64,000 nucleotides of DNA from UBA6544 sp038131165 (GCA_038131165.1 JAYPOZ010000007.1:13048-77047); one strand, 5' to 3'; positions 32,875-41,281 are shown, numbered from the stretch's first letter. The notes: a model not told the origin generated them from the sequence alone. Numbers and translations are program-made.

Positions 32875-34305
32875 ATGACCACAATTGCCCCAACGACGCA
32901 GCCTCTCACGGCGACACCGCAGGAAGTTGTCACCCGTCTGGTGGCCCGTGCGCGCACCGCGATGCAAACTCTTGAAGATGCCGATCAGGCCCGCGTCGAC
33001 GAAGCGGTAACGGCCCTCTGTTGGTCGATCTATGAAGACAACCGGGCGAGAGAGCTTGCCGAACTTGCGGTTCGGGACACCGGCCTCGGCAACGCCCGGG
33101 ACAAGATTGCCAAGAATCAGCGTAAGAACTTCGGCGCCTTGCGCGACCTGCTGCGGGTCCGGACCGTCGGGGTCATAGAGGACGACCCCGCAACCGGCAT
33201 TGTAAAATATGCAAAACCCGTCGGTGTCGTTGGAGCCGTGACTCCGTCCACCAACACTGCGGCGACTCCGGTCAACAAGGCGATGATGGCGATCAAGGGG
33301 CGCAACGCGATCGTTATTGCGCCCTCGCCGTCAGGCTGGGCGACGACGGAGCGGACGGTCGGCTATATGCGGGCGGAATTGGCAAAAGCGGGATTTTCGG
33401 AAGACCTCGTGCAGATATTGCCGAAGCCGGTTACCAAGGAGATCACGCATGCCTTGATGGCGGCTGTCGACCTGGTGGTTGTCACCGGCAGCCAGAGCAA
33501 CGTGCGCGCCGCTTATGGCAGCGGAACCCCCGCCATCGGTGTCGGGGCGGGCAATGTGCCGGTCATCATCGACGCGTCGGCCGACCTTGACGATGCGGCC
33601 GGGAAGATTTGCGCCTCGAAAACCTTCGATAACGCGACGTCGTGCTCGTCGGAGAATTCCGTGACGATCCTGGATGCCGTATACGAAGAAGCGGTTGCGG
33701 CGTTGGAACGCGCGGGCGGATATCGGGCGACGCGGGCCGAATGCAAACGTATCGAAGCGGCCCTGTGGCAGGACGGAAAGCTCAACCGGCACCTCATTGC
33801 GCGCGGTTGCGAAATCCTTGCCAAGGCGGCGGATCTCCCGGCGGCGGCGGGTGTCGCTAAATTCCTGATGGTCGAAGATGAAGGGGTCGGGCCGGATCGT
33901 CCGTTCTCGGGCGAGAAACTCTCGCTCGTGCTGACTGTCTATCGCGCCGCCGATTTTGCGGCGGCGAAACGCCACGTTCAGTCCATTCTCGACCATCAGG
34001 GAGCCGGTCATTCCGTCGGTATTCATACCGCGGATCCGGATCAAGGACGCGCCCTGGCGGAGGAGTTGAAGGTCGTCCGGGTGCTGGTCAATCAGGCGCA
34101 TACGTTCGGTAATGGCGGCTCCTTTACCAACGGGCTTAATTTCACCCTGTCGATGGGCTGCGGCACTTGGGCCGGGAACTCGATATCGGAGAACCTCAAC
34201 TACCGGCATTTCATCAATGTGACCCATCTTGTGACGGAGATACCCGAAGATCGGCCGAGCGAGGAGGCGTTGTTCGGCGCTTATTGGGAAAAATACGGCA
34301 GATAG
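32875..34305 (+). CDS. Acylating aldehyde dehydrogenase, sulfoacetaldehyde dehydrogenase (SauS)-like
   Basis: This 476-residue enzyme is a CoA-acylating aldehyde dehydrogenase of the EutE/AdhE-type branch: the catalytic Cys257 lies in ATSCSSENSV, preceded by PVGVVGAVTPSTNTAATP and GVGAGNVPVIID for NAD binding, and the C-terminal SMGCGTWAGNS is typical of this branch. The closest match I recognise is SauS, which converts sulfoacetaldehyde to sulfoacetyl-CoA, but other acylating enzymes are close. The start at 32875 has GGGAAGA upstream. The TauD gene upstream could make an aldehyde from a sulfonate or amine, giving a coherent pair. Confidence 0.85.
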   Translation: MTTIAPTTQPLTATPQEVVTRLVARARTAMQTLEDADQARVDEAVTALCWSIYEDNRARELAELAVRDTGLGNARDKIAKNQRKNFGALRDLLRVRTVGVIEDDPATGIVKYAKPVGVVGAVTPSTNTAATPVNKAMMAIKGRNAIVIAPSPSGWATTERTVGYMRAELAKAGFSEDLVQILPKPVTKEITHALMAAVDLVVVTGSQSNVRAAYGSGTPAIGVGAGNVPVIIDASADLDDAAGKICASKTFDNATSCSSENSVTILDAVYEEAVAALERAGGYRATRAECKRIEAALWQDGKLNRHLIARGCEILAKAADLPAAAGVAKFLMVEDEGVGPDRPFSGEKLSLVLTVYRAADFAAAKRHVQSILDHQGAGHSVGIHTADPDQGRALAEELKVVRVLVNQAHTFGNGGSFTNGLNFTLSMGCGTWAGNSISENLNYRHFINVTHLVTEIPEDRPSEEALFGAYWEKYGR

Positions 34306-34389
34306 ACACGACAAAGAGATGCGCAACCGGTTGCGACGGGGGTGGATTGTCCCAAGATAAGAAAGCGAAGCAACAACGGGATTCGAGTC

Positions 34390-34818
34390 ATGAGTGACGA
34401 ATGGCAGTACCAGGTGCGGATCACGCTCGACGCCGCCCGCTCCGAGGTGGCGCGGCGCGATCCGAAGGATACCAGTTTGGCTCCTCTCGGCGAAATTCTT
34501 GCGAAACACAACGCGGCACTGAGCTGTCAATACGATGCCTTCGCGGGATATTGCGCGGCAGCCGAGGCGGAGGGCGTGGAAAAATACCCGCTCTATCAAT
34601 GGACCAAGGATACGATCGAGGACCCGGCGAAGAAGGCCAAATACCTGAAGGCATTCACTCTTTATGTCGATGGGGACGAGGTTTACGACAAGGAGAAGGC
34701 CGATCCACTGGAGGCTGACCTCAAGCCGCTTGCGGACAGTGGCCTGTTGGAAAAGCTGACCAAGCACGACACGAATCCGGCAAACAATCCTCAGCCGCCC
34801 AAAAAATATCGGCAATAG
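34390..34818 (+). CDS. Hypothetical protein (142 residues)
   Basis: No family is recognised. The protein is soluble and charged, with a helical SEVARRDPKD segment, then CQYDAFAGYCAAAEAEG and a C-terminal YLKAFTLYVDGDEVYD region, ending in an Asn/Pro-rich tail. It has no signal peptide or membrane segment. It follows the aldehyde dehydrogenase gene by 84 bp on the same strand and may be co-transcribed. Its stop is 6 bp from the convergent CBS gene. Confidence 0.55.
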   Translation: MSDEWQYQVRITLDAARSEVARRDPKDTSLAPLGEILAKHNAALSCQYDAFAGYCAAAEAEGVEKYPLYQWTKDTIEDPAKKAKYLKAFTLYVDGDEVYDKEKADPLEADLKPLADSGLLEKLTKHDTNPANNPQPPKKYRQ

Positions 34819-34824
34819 CGCGGA

Positions 34825-35271
34825 CTAACGCATCGTTTCCCAGAGATGTTCTTCCATTTTGAGGAGGGTTTCTTCTTCCGGGAAGAAATTCCGGCGCGAG
34901 ACCACGCCTAGAACGCGTCCTGCCGTCGTGCCGTCTTCGGTCACCGGGAGGTGGCGGAAGCCCTTTTCCTGCATGAGCCGGAGGGCGCTTTGAGGCACCA
35001 TATCCGGAGCGATGCATTGCGGATTCTCCGTCATGACTTCGGAGATACGCGTTTTCCGAGGATCAAGGTCTCCACCGACGACGCGGCGGGCGACATCCCG
35101 GACGGTAAAGATACCGCGCAGTCGATCCTTCCCATCGATTACGAGCACCGAACTGACACCGCATTGATCCATGAGTATGGCGGCATCGCGTACGCTTGCG
35201 TTGCCGTCGAGCCTGACAAGGCTCTGGTCGGAGATCACATCCGGTATGATATTCTTCCTCTTGGGCGTCAT
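34825..35271 (-). CDS. CBS-domain pair protein
   Basis: This 148-residue protein consists of two CBS domains and little else: about residues 10-65 (DQSLVRLDGNASVRDAAILM, VSSVLVIDGKDRLRGIFTVRD) and 75-135 (MTENPQCIAPDMVPQSALRL, RHLPVTEDGTTAGRVLGVVS). CBS pairs bind adenosine nucleotides and sense energy state. As a stand-alone pair it would regulate a partner. An FNR-type box at 35343-35356, about 72 bp upstream of its ATG, points to oxygen control. Confidence 0.88.
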   Translation of the reverse strand: MTPKRKNIIPDVISDQSLVRLDGNASVRDAAILMDQCGVSSVLVIDGKDRLRGIFTVRDVARRVVGGDLDPRKTRISEVMTENPQCIAPDMVPQSALRLMQEKGFRHLPVTEDGTTAGRVLGVVSRRNFFPEEETLLKMEEHLWETMR

Positions 35272-35304
35272 GACCTATCTCCGCGGGGACCGAAAGCACG
35301 ACCC

Positions 35305-35320
35305 TAGAATTAAAATTCTA
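35305..35320. promoter_or_regulatory. Perfect AT-rich palindrome between the CBS gene and the AtuA operon
   Basis: TAGAATT-AA-AATTCTA is a perfect 7-bp-arm inverted repeat in the 165-bp divergent gap. It lies between the CBS gene start (35271) and an FNR-like box at 35343. It may be an operator or the -10 region of a promoter toward the CBS gene; no binding protein is indicated. Confidence 0.35.
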
Positions 35321-35342
35321 TTGTAATCGGCGGACGTCGCCG

Positions 35343-35356
35343 TTGACCGAGATCAA
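35343..35356. promoter_or_regulatory. FNR/FixK-type binding site candidate
   Basis: TTGAC-CGAG-ATCAA has the conserved TTGA-N6-TCAA core of FNR/FixK boxes, differing from the full palindrome by one base. It lies about 72 bp from the CBS gene start and 81 bp from the start at 35437, so it could serve either divergent gene. Confidence 0.5.
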
Positions 35357-35436
35357 TGGGCGGCGAGTTCACTTCGGGGTTGGGACGGAGAAGCAGCTAG
35401 GCTATATCGCTGTTGAAACCGCGTGAAAGACAAGCC

Positions 35437-36273
35437 ATGGCCAAACGCAACGCCTCCGATAACGATATCCCGATCTGGGTTCTGGATACGGTGACCAAAC
35501 CGAAACCGGAACACGAAGGCGCCGTAATTCTCGCCGGTAGCCACGGAGGGGTCTATGCCGGGTACTTGGCGGCATCGGCCCATCCGCGCGGCATCATCCT
35601 GAACGACGCGGGGGTCGGGCGGGATAAGGCGGGAATAGGCAGTCTCGCGTACCTTCAGGAATTAGGGATTGCCGCCGCGACGGTCGCGCATACCTCTGGG
35701 CGCATCGGCGACGGCGAGGACATGTTGGCGCGCGGCACGATCAGCTACACCAACGCGTTGGCGGGTGCCGTCGGTTGTGCGGTCGGAGAACGGGCCGCGG
35801 ATTGCGCGCGCAAGATGCGCGCAGCCCGTCCATATACGGGCACCCCGCCCAAGCAATCGGAAGGCCGCTACAAACTCCGGGCCGAACGCTGGGAGCCAGA
35901 GGTGTGGGGCCTCGACTCCGCATCTCTCTTGCTGCCTGAGGATGCCGGGCGGATTGTGGTCATTGGATCGCACGGTGCCATCCTGGCTGCCAATAAGGCG
36001 AGCGGACAGGCGATCTACCAACCGGTTAAGGCAGCAGTGTTTCACGACGCCGGCGTTGGGCGCGACAAGGCGGGCATCAGCCGCCTGGCGGTCATGGACG
36101 AGCAAGGCGTTGCCGGGGCCACGGTCAGTCATGAAACGGCCAGGATCGGGGACGCCCGCTCGATGTGGAACACCGGATTGATCAGCCACGTGAACGAATT
36201 GGCCGTCCGGTGGGGTGCGCGTCGGGGCATGGGCTGCCAGGACTTTGCCCTCGCCGCGATCCGGGGCCGGTAA
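35437..36273 (+). CDS. Uncharacterised protein with a tandem internal duplication
   Basis: This 278-residue protein is made of two related halves, about residues 30-130 and 165-275. Each half has the same ordered motifs: GSHG, a DAGVGRDKAGI block, an 'L..G.A.ATV.H...RIGD' block, then an 'M...G.IS..N' segment. I do not recognise a described family for this domain. No signal peptide or membrane segment is present. The start at 35437 (MAKRN) has GAAAGA upstream; a TTG at 35413 is possible. It is the first gene of a run that includes AtuA and an enoate reductase, with a 29-bp gap to the AtuA gene. Confidence 0.75.
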   Translation: MAKRNASDNDIPIWVLDTVTKPKPEHEGAVILAGSHGGVYAGYLAASAHPRGIILNDAGVGRDKAGIGSLAYLQELGIAAATVAHTSGRIGDGEDMLARGTISYTNALAGAVGCAVGERAADCARKMRAARPYTGTPPKQSEGRYKLRAERWEPEVWGLDSASLLLPEDAGRIVVIGSHGAILAANKASGQAIYQPVKAAVFHDAGVGRDKAGISRLAVMDEQGVAGATVSHETARIGDARSMWNTGLISHVNELAVRWGARRGMGCQDFALAAIRGR

Positions 36274-36302
36274 GGTCCGGTAACGAGAGGAAAGAGAGCC
36301 AG

Positions 36303-37679
36303 ATGTCTCGAGATACGATGCATATCGGTAACGCCGCGGGATTTTCCGGCGACCGGATGGACGTCGGCGGTCCGGTGATCGATGCATTGATCGCCTCCGG
36401 CCGTCCGGCGGCTTTGTTTTACGAGACCTTGGCGGAACGGACGCTTGCGATCGCACAACGTGAACGGCGGGCGGATCCGGAGAAGGGCTACACCGCCGAT
36501 CTCGCCGGGTTCGTGGGCCCGGTCTTGCGCCGGGCCGTGGACGGTGGGGTGCCGATCATCGGTAATTTTGGCGCCGCCAATCCGATGGGGGCCGCAAGGC
36601 GCCTGCATGCGCTGGCCCGCGAGCTAGGGATCGAAGGTCTCCGGGTGGCGGTCGTGGATGGCGACGATTTGCGCGAGAGCATTCGGGGCCTGCAGACGCA
36701 AAAATGGGGGGAGGAGACGCCGCTCGATCTCGCCAACGCCGAACTGCTTGCGGCGAATGTGTATCTTGGGGCCGGCCCCATCGCGGAGGCTTTGGCCCAG
36801 GACCCGCATATCGTGGTCACTGGCCGCGTCACGGATTCCGCGCTCACGCTGGCGCCCCTGATGCATCACTTCGGTTGGGCCGACGACGATTGGGAAAAGA
36901 TGGCGGCCGGCGTGTTGGCCGGACATCTGCTCGAATGCGGCTCGCAAGTCACCGGCGGCTATCACGCCGATCCGGGCCGCAAGAATGTCGAAGGCCTGGC
37001 GACCATCGGGTTTCCCATCGCCGAAGTGGGGGAGGACGGCAGCCTGGTGATCACGAAACCGGCCGGGACGGGCGGCATCGTCAATGCTCGGACGGTCAAG
37101 GAGCAACTTCTATATGAGCTCGACGACCCGACCTGCTATCTGACCCCGGACGTGACGCTCGATATCTCGGATGTCGAAGTGGAGCAGATCGGCCCCGACC
37201 GGGTGCGCGTGTCCGGGGCCAAAGGAAGGCCGGCACCGGATACGCTCAAGGTCACGATTAGTATTGACGGCGGCTGGCTCGGCGAGGGCGAGATTTCCTA
37301 TGCCGGTCCCAATGCCCTGGCGCGGGCCCGGCTGGCCGCGCAGACGGTGCGCGAGCGGGTGGCATTGCTGGGTCTGGATTGCGATCTCCGCACCGACCTG
37401 ATCGGCACCGTGAGCATTCACGACGGCGATAGCGGCGAGTTGACGGCATCCTACGCTGGGGAGCCTCAGGAGGTGCGCATGCGCGCGGCCGCCAATGCCC
37501 ATGACGAAGCGACCGCGGCCTTGGTGGCCCGCGAGGTCGAATCCCTCTATTGCGACGGTCCGGCGGGCGGCGGCGGGGTCCGGCGCAATACCATCTGGCG
37601 GGTCAAGACGGGCTCCGTTCTGGTACCCCGCAAGGACGTGCGCCCCAAGGTAACGCTGGTGACCGAAGATGACCTCTGA
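36303..37679 (+). CDS. AtuA (DUF1446) family acyclic terpene utilisation-like protein
   Basis: This 458-residue protein has the DUF1446 features: GNAAGFSGDRMD at the start, GVPIIGNFGAANPMGAARRLHALAREL, VTGRVTDSALTLAPLMHHFGW, and TGGYHADPG. AtuA from Pseudomonas is needed for growth on citronellol and other acyclic terpenes, but its reaction is unknown. The start at 36303 follows GAGAGGAAAGAGAG; a longer frame lacks support. Its 3' end overlaps the next gene by 11 bp. The HMG-CoA-lyase-like gene at the end of the run also belongs to terpene and leucine degradation. Confidence 0.88.
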   Translation: MSRDTMHIGNAAGFSGDRMDVGGPVIDALIASGRPAALFYETLAERTLAIAQRERRADPEKGYTADLAGFVGPVLRRAVDGGVPIIGNFGAANPMGAARRLHALARELGIEGLRVAVVDGDDLRESIRGLQTQKWGEETPLDLANAELLAANVYLGAGPIAEALAQDPHIVVTGRVTDSALTLAPLMHHFGWADDDWEKMAAGVLAGHLLECGSQVTGGYHADPGRKNVEGLATIGFPIAEVGEDGSLVITKPAGTGGIVNARTVKEQLLYELDDPTCYLTPDVTLDISDVEVEQIGPDRVRVSGAKGRPAPDTLKVTISIDGGWLGEGEISYAGPNALARARLAAQTVRERVALLGLDCDLRTDLIGTVSIHDGDSGELTASYAGEPQEVRMRAAANAHDEATAALVAREVESLYCDGPAGGGGVRRNTIWRVKTGSVLVPRKDVRPKVTLVTEDDL

Positions 37680-38040
37680 GCAAACCGTCGAAGTACCGCT
37701 TTACGAGATTGCCCATGGCCGGACCGGCGATAAGGGCGATCGGCTCAATATCAGTATCATACCTTACGATGGCAGCGCCTATGAAGCGATCGCCGAACAG
37801 GCGACGGAAGCCCGTATGCTTGAGATGTTTCGCCACCGGGGAGCGACCGAGGCCCGGCGCTACGACCTGCCGAAGCTGAAGGCGTTTAACTTCGTCATTG
37901 AGAATGTGTTGCAGGGTGGGGTGAACAACAGCCTTAACCTCGACGGTCACGGAAAGACACTGTCCTTCCATGCTTTGACGATGACGGTACGCGTTGCACC
38001 GGATGTCCTGGCGGCGGCACACCGCGCGCGTGGAGACTGA
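37669..38040 (+). CDS. AtuA-associated small protein (AtuA C-terminal-like domain)
   Basis: This 123-residue protein matches the C-terminal ferredoxin-like domain that follows AtuA: IAHGRTGDKGDRLNIS at the start, RRYDLPKLKAFNFVIENVLQGG in the middle and SLNLDGHGKTLSFHAL at the end. Some proteins fuse this domain to DUF1446; here it is a separate chain that overlaps the AtuA gene by 11 bp, so the two probably form one complex. The biochemical role is unknown. The next gene starts 3 bp after its stop. Confidence 0.85.
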   Translation: MTSEQTVEVPLYEIAHGRTGDKGDRLNISIIPYDGSAYEAIAEQATEARMLEMFRHRGATEARRYDLPKLKAFNFVIENVLQGGVNNSLNLDGHGKTLSFHALTMTVRVAPDVLAAAHRARGD

Positions 38041-38042
38041 AT

Positions 38043-39986
38043 TTGTCCTATCCCAACCTGTTCTCGCCACTCCGGGTCGGAACGCGCACGATCCGCAACC
38101 GCGTGGCGCTACCGGCGACGCTTACCAATTATGGACGCGCAAACCGGGTGACCGACCCATGGCGGAACTTCCTGGTCGAGCGGGCGAAAGGCGGTGTCGG
38201 CCTCATCGTCTCCGAAATTATCGCCGTCGACCCCGAGGCGCTGGCGCATCAAGCCATTGTCACCGGCTACGACAATGCCAACGAGGAGGCGTTTAAGGCG
38301 ACCGCTGGGCAGGTTCACGCCGCGGGGGCGACGCTGGTGGGACAACTCTGGCATCCCGGTCGCCAACAGCTCTGGCACCCAACGAAAGCGCCAATGGGAG
38401 TCTCCGATCAACCCGATGCGCTGAGCTGGACGGTGCCGCATGTCATGTCCGGGGACGAAGTGCGGCGCGTTGCCGACGCCTATATCGCCACGGCCGAACG
38501 TCTGCACCGCTGCGGTTTCGCCGGAGTCGAACTGCACGGTGCCCATGGTTACCTGATCGGCCAGTTTCTTTCGCCCTGGTCCAATACGCGCGTGGACGGC
38601 TTCGGCGGCGACGTCGATGGCCGTACCCGCTTTGCCCGCGATGTCGCGGCCGGGATCCGCGCCCGCTGCGGCGCCGACTTCATTGTGGGGCTGAAGATGC
38701 CGGGCGACGAAGGTGTCGACGGCGGCATCGATTCGGACGAGGCCGCCCGGATTACCACCCGGCTCGCGCGGACCGGCAATTTCGACTATTTCGGCTACGG
38801 TCAGGGCAATTTCAGCCTCAGTTTGGAGACCCATGTTCCGGACCTGCATTTCGAGCCGGGGCATTACATTGATATTCATCGAAAGATGCGGGCAGCCGCA
38901 GGCGGGGTGCCGGTCATGGCGCTCGGCCGGATCGGCACGCCGGAGCTTGCCGAGAAGGTCATCGCCGAGGGCTATGGCGACCTCGTCGGCACGACCCGCG
39001 CATTGATCGCCGATCCGGCCTGGCCGGCCAAAGCGGAAGGCGGTCGGGCGGATGCCATTCGGCCATCGGTCTTCGACAATTGGTGTTGGGGTGAAGTTCA
39101 TATGGGCAAACCGCTTCTCGAGCATCACAACCCTTATCTCGGCGAAGCGGGCGAAGCCTTTGCGGAGGAAAACCTGCCGCCCGCATCTGAGCCAAGGCGC
39201 GTGGCCATTGTCGGCAGCGGGCCGGGCGGGCTGGAAGCGGCCTGGGTGGCGGCGGCACGTGGGCACCAAGTCACGCTCTACGCAGCGTCGAACGAGCTAG
39301 GGGGAAAACTACGTCTCGATGCGGCTTTGCCGGGACGGGGTGAGGTCGCCCGGATGATCAACTATCAGAGTCGAAAGGCGGCTCAACATCAGGTGGCTTT
39401 GCGCCTTGGCGTGCGGGTCGATGCGGCGACGTTGCTGGCTGACGCGCCGGATGTGGTGGTTCTGGCGACGGGTGCACGGCTTCGCCGACCACCCGTCCTG
39501 TCGGCAGATTCGGATCTCGGTGTCGACGCTCAGACGTATGTCACGGCGCCCACCAGCGGCAAGACGGCGCTGTTCTACGATATGGACCATGGCCCGTCCG
39601 CTTACGGGGTGACTGACCTGCTTGCCGAGCATTTTCGGAAGGTCATTCTGGTGACGCCCCGCCCGCAGATCGCCCAAGGCGTGAACTACTGCAGTGCGAT
39701 CGGCGTGCACCGTCGGCTCCATCAGCGGCGGGTCGAGATCGTGCCCTCGTACGAACTGGTCTCCTATAAGGCTCGGGAGGTGATCTGCCGCAATATGTTC
39801 ACGGGTGAGGACCGCGCTTTCAAGGAGGTCGACCAGCTCGTGTATGTGACTCCGCGTCAGGCCGTGGATGATCTCGCCACTCAACTGGAAGGTAAGATCG
39901 AGTTGTACCAAGTGGGCGATTGCCGTTCGCCGCGCAACCTCATGGCGGCTATTCACGGCGGGCATCGGACCGCATTGGCCCTGTAA
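38043..39986 (+). CDS. NADH:flavin oxidoreductase/enoate reductase with FAD domain, lacking the Fe-S cysteines
   Basis: This 647-residue protein has an N-terminal old-yellow-enzyme barrel (FMN; PNLFSPLRVGTRTIRNRV and LHGAHGYLIGQFLSPWSN) and a C-terminal FAD/NAD(P) domain (GSGPGG at 391-396) like 2,4-dienoyl-CoA reductase and trimethylamine dehydrogenase. These normally carry four cysteines for a [4Fe-4S] cluster between the two parts; only Cys348 (DNWCWGEV) is present. The start is TTG at 38043, with GGAG 7 bp upstream. Expected role: reduction or oxidation of an alpha,beta-unsaturated acyl compound in the AtuA pathway. Confidence 0.88.
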   Translation: MSYPNLFSPLRVGTRTIRNRVALPATLTNYGRANRVTDPWRNFLVERAKGGVGLIVSEIIAVDPEALAHQAIVTGYDNANEEAFKATAGQVHAAGATLVGQLWHPGRQQLWHPTKAPMGVSDQPDALSWTVPHVMSGDEVRRVADAYIATAERLHRCGFAGVELHGAHGYLIGQFLSPWSNTRVDGFGGDVDGRTRFARDVAAGIRARCGADFIVGLKMPGDEGVDGGIDSDEAARITTRLARTGNFDYFGYGQGNFSLSLETHVPDLHFEPGHYIDIHRKMRAAAGGVPVMALGRIGTPELAEKVIAEGYGDLVGTTRALIADPAWPAKAEGGRADAIRPSVFDNWCWGEVHMGKPLLEHHNPYLGEAGEAFAEENLPPASEPRRVAIVGSGPGGLEAAWVAAARGHQVTLYAASNELGGKLRLDAALPGRGEVARMINYQSRKAAQHQVALRLGVRVDAATLLADAPDVVVLATGARLRRPPVLSADSDLGVDAQTYVTAPTSGKTALFYDMDHGPSAYGVTDLLAEHFRKVILVTPRPQIAQGVNYCSAIGVHRRLHQRRVEIVPSYELVSYKAREVICRNMFTGEDRAFKEVDQLVYVTPRQAVDDLATQLEGKIELYQVGDCRSPRNLMAAIHGGHRTALAL

Positions 39987-40052
39987 ATTTCCGCGCTGCG
40001 GACGATAATTGATCTAAAGCGCATAACCGCGTCCGGGATGAAGGAGAGAGCG

Positions 40053-41018
40053 ATGAGCGATTTGCCGAAGAAAGTCGACATTCAGGAGGAGGGCCCGCGC
40101 GAGGGCTTCCAGATCGAGAAAGGTCCGATCTCGACCGCGCGCAAGATCGAACTCATCGACGCGCTCTCGGAAACCGGCCTCAAAAAAATCCAGGTGGCCT
40201 CTTTCGTGAATCCCAAGCGGGTGCCCGGCTGGGCGGATGCGGACGAAGTAATCGAAGGCTTTACGCCGAAAGAAGGGGTCGTCTATCACGCGCTCTGGCT
40301 CAACGAGAAGGGCATCGAGCGGGCGATGAAACACAGCGGTAAGCTGACGCATATGGGCTCGATCTCGACCACCGCGTCCGAGACCTTCATGAAACACAAC
40401 ACCAATCGCGGCTTCGAGATCAACCGCGAGGTCCAGCGCGGCCAGATCCGCCTTTATAAGAAGTACGATATTCCGGTCAAACGGGCTTCGATCATGACGG
40501 CTTTCGGTTGCAACTTCGAAGGCGCCATTGCGCCGCAATTGATCGTCGACCGCCTCCGGGAGATTCTGGATATCGCCGACGAGGAGGGCACGCCGATCGA
40601 AATCCTCAGCATTGCCGATACCATGGGCTGGGCGGCGCCAAACGGCATCAAGCAGGTTGTCGGCAAGGTCCGGGAGACTTGGCCCGACAAACGCATTTGT
40701 CTGCATCTGCACGATACCCGTGGCATGGGGGTTGCGAATGTCTATGCGGGACTGGAGATGGGTGTCGATCTATTCGACAGCTCGGTCGCTGGACTCGGCG
40801 GCTGTCCGTTCGCGGCATTGCAGGGTGCTGCCGGAAACGTCTGCACGGAAGACATTGTCTTCCTCTGCAACGAGCATGGCATTGAGACCGGGGTCGATCT
40901 CGATAGATTGATCGACGTCGCCCGGCTGGCAGAAGATATCGTTGGGCATCCGTTGCCGGGGTCCATCATGCATGCCGGTAGTCTTACGCAATATAGGGTT
41001 CCGCAAGCAGCGGAGTGA
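40053..41018 (+). CDS. HMG-CoA lyase-like enzyme
   Basis: This 321-residue HMGL-like TIM-barrel protein has EGPREGFQ near the start, HLHDTRGMGVAN for the metal-binding histidines and GLGGCPFA followed by GNVCTEDIV, the HMG-CoA lyase signature with its catalytic cysteine near residue 249. It would cleave a 3-hydroxy-3-methylglutaryl-CoA-like compound to acetoacetate and acetyl-CoA or analogues. AAGGAGAG precedes the ATG. It closes the AtuA run, 66 bp after the enoate reductase, as expected for an isoprenoid or branched-chain acid pathway. Confidence 0.88.
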   Translation: MSDLPKKVDIQEEGPREGFQIEKGPISTARKIELIDALSETGLKKIQVASFVNPKRVPGWADADEVIEGFTPKEGVVYHALWLNEKGIERAMKHSGKLTHMGSISTTASETFMKHNTNRGFEINREVQRGQIRLYKKYDIPVKRASIMTAFGCNFEGAIAPQLIVDRLREILDIADEEGTPIEILSIADTMGWAAPNGIKQVVGKVRETWPDKRICLHLHDTRGMGVANVYAGLEMGVDLFDSSVAGLGGCPFAALQGAAGNVCTEDIVFLCNEHGIETGVDLDRLIDVARLAEDIVGHPLPGSIMHAGSLTQYRVPQAAE

Positions 41019-41038
41019 AGGAAACCCGTAGGGGAAGG

Positions 41039-41221
41039 CTAGGCTTTTTTTGCGGCCGCTTTTAGGTCTGCGGCTTCTTTCGCTAGTCTCAAGGCACGTA
41101 GCTCGGCGGTGCGTTCGCGTTGCTTCTGTTCTAGTTTTTCTTTTTCCTTGAGAACTTGTTGGTATTTCTTCTGGCGCTCCTTGGAGCGTTCCTCGGCGGC
41201 TGATCTTCCACCTGTGGCCAT
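41039..41221 (-). CDS. Small highly charged coiled-coil protein
   Basis: A 60-residue protein made almost wholly of Lys, Glu, Arg, Gln and Ala: EERSKERQKKYQQVLKEKEK, then a leucine-spaced helix ending AAAKKA. One long coiled coil is likely. The GAGGAGGAG ribosome site 9 bp upstream is strong, which supports a real gene. It lies 98 bp downstream of the cold shock gene on the same strand, with a very stable hairpin between them. No family is recognised. Confidence 0.65.
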   Translation of the reverse strand: MATGGRSAAEERSKERQKKYQQVLKEKEKLEQKQRERTAELRALRLAKEAADLKAAAKKA

Positions 41222-41281
41222 ATCGCCGGCTCCTCCTCGATTTATTTGAATGACACGCCGTCTTTCGGCACGACACTGCCG

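Noticed and set aside
41019..41060. T-run after the HMG-CoA lyase stop, possible terminator
   Set aside because: The preceding CCC-GTA-GGG stem is only three base pairs and the T-run lies inside the small convergent gene.
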